Shown: positions 5,959 to 5,967 of the stretch, piece by piece
Numbering within the stretch: position 1 is the first letter of the stretch
Layout: the number at the start of each line of letters is the position of its first letter
The notes under the pieces: generated by a model
Databases searched by the model: none
What the model saw: the letters and a program-made list of their open reading frames with translations, nothing else
What the model was told of the DNA's origin: nothing
Source of the DNA: Bacteriovoracaceae bacterium UBA2394
GTDB lineage: Bacteria; Bdellovibrionota; UBA2394
Length of the DNA stretch: 5,967 nucleotides
Direction: 5' to 3'
NCBI GenBank assembly: GCA_002343335.1
Contig: DDSI01000012.1
Span: 1-5,967 of the forward strand
Program-made: the position numbers and the translations under genes

Positions 5959-5967
5959 GCCCTGACA

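Overview
The window holds two head-to-head envelope gene clusters of a Gram-negative bacterium, with almost no spare DNA. On the minus strand, reading leftward from about 2425, are tolQ, tolR, a tolA-like gene and the 5' part of tolB, which runs off the left edge. On the plus strand, reading rightward from 2522, are ftsE, ftsX, a small EnvC-like coiled-coil gene and a ctpA-type S41 protease gene that ends 9 bases before the right edge.

The outer-membrane Tol system, the FtsEX pair and the moderate GC content with many CGA arginine codons point to a proteobacterium in the broad sense. Bdellovibrionota or another former deltaproteobacterial lineage is a reasonable guess, but it rests on gene arrangement and general resemblance, not on a marker gene, so confidence is low to moderate.

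Left half: TolQ and TolR form the proton-driven inner-membrane motor. The TolA-like protein is the periplasm-spanning arm, and TolB is the periplasmic partner that links to Pal; pal would be expected further left, outside the window. Gaps are 26 bases (tolQ-tolR) and 29 bases (tolR-tolA), and tolA and tolB overlap by 13 bases, so this looks like one operon. Right half: ftsE-ftsX and ftsX-coiled-coil are each joined by an ATGA stop/start overlap, and ctpA follows 16 bases later, so this also looks like one operon. FtsEX normally passes ATP-driven movement through a periplasmic coiled-coil adaptor to a cell-wall hydrolase.

Both clusters serve envelope constriction at division: Tol-Pal draws in the outer membrane and FtsEX controls septal wall cleavage. 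Only about 96 bases separate the two start codons, so shared control is possible, although I see no clear consensus promoter. The most notable point is that the third gene of the ftsEX operon has the signal sequence and helical hairpin of an EnvC-type activator but no LytM/M23 domain, and it is followed at once by a processing protease.
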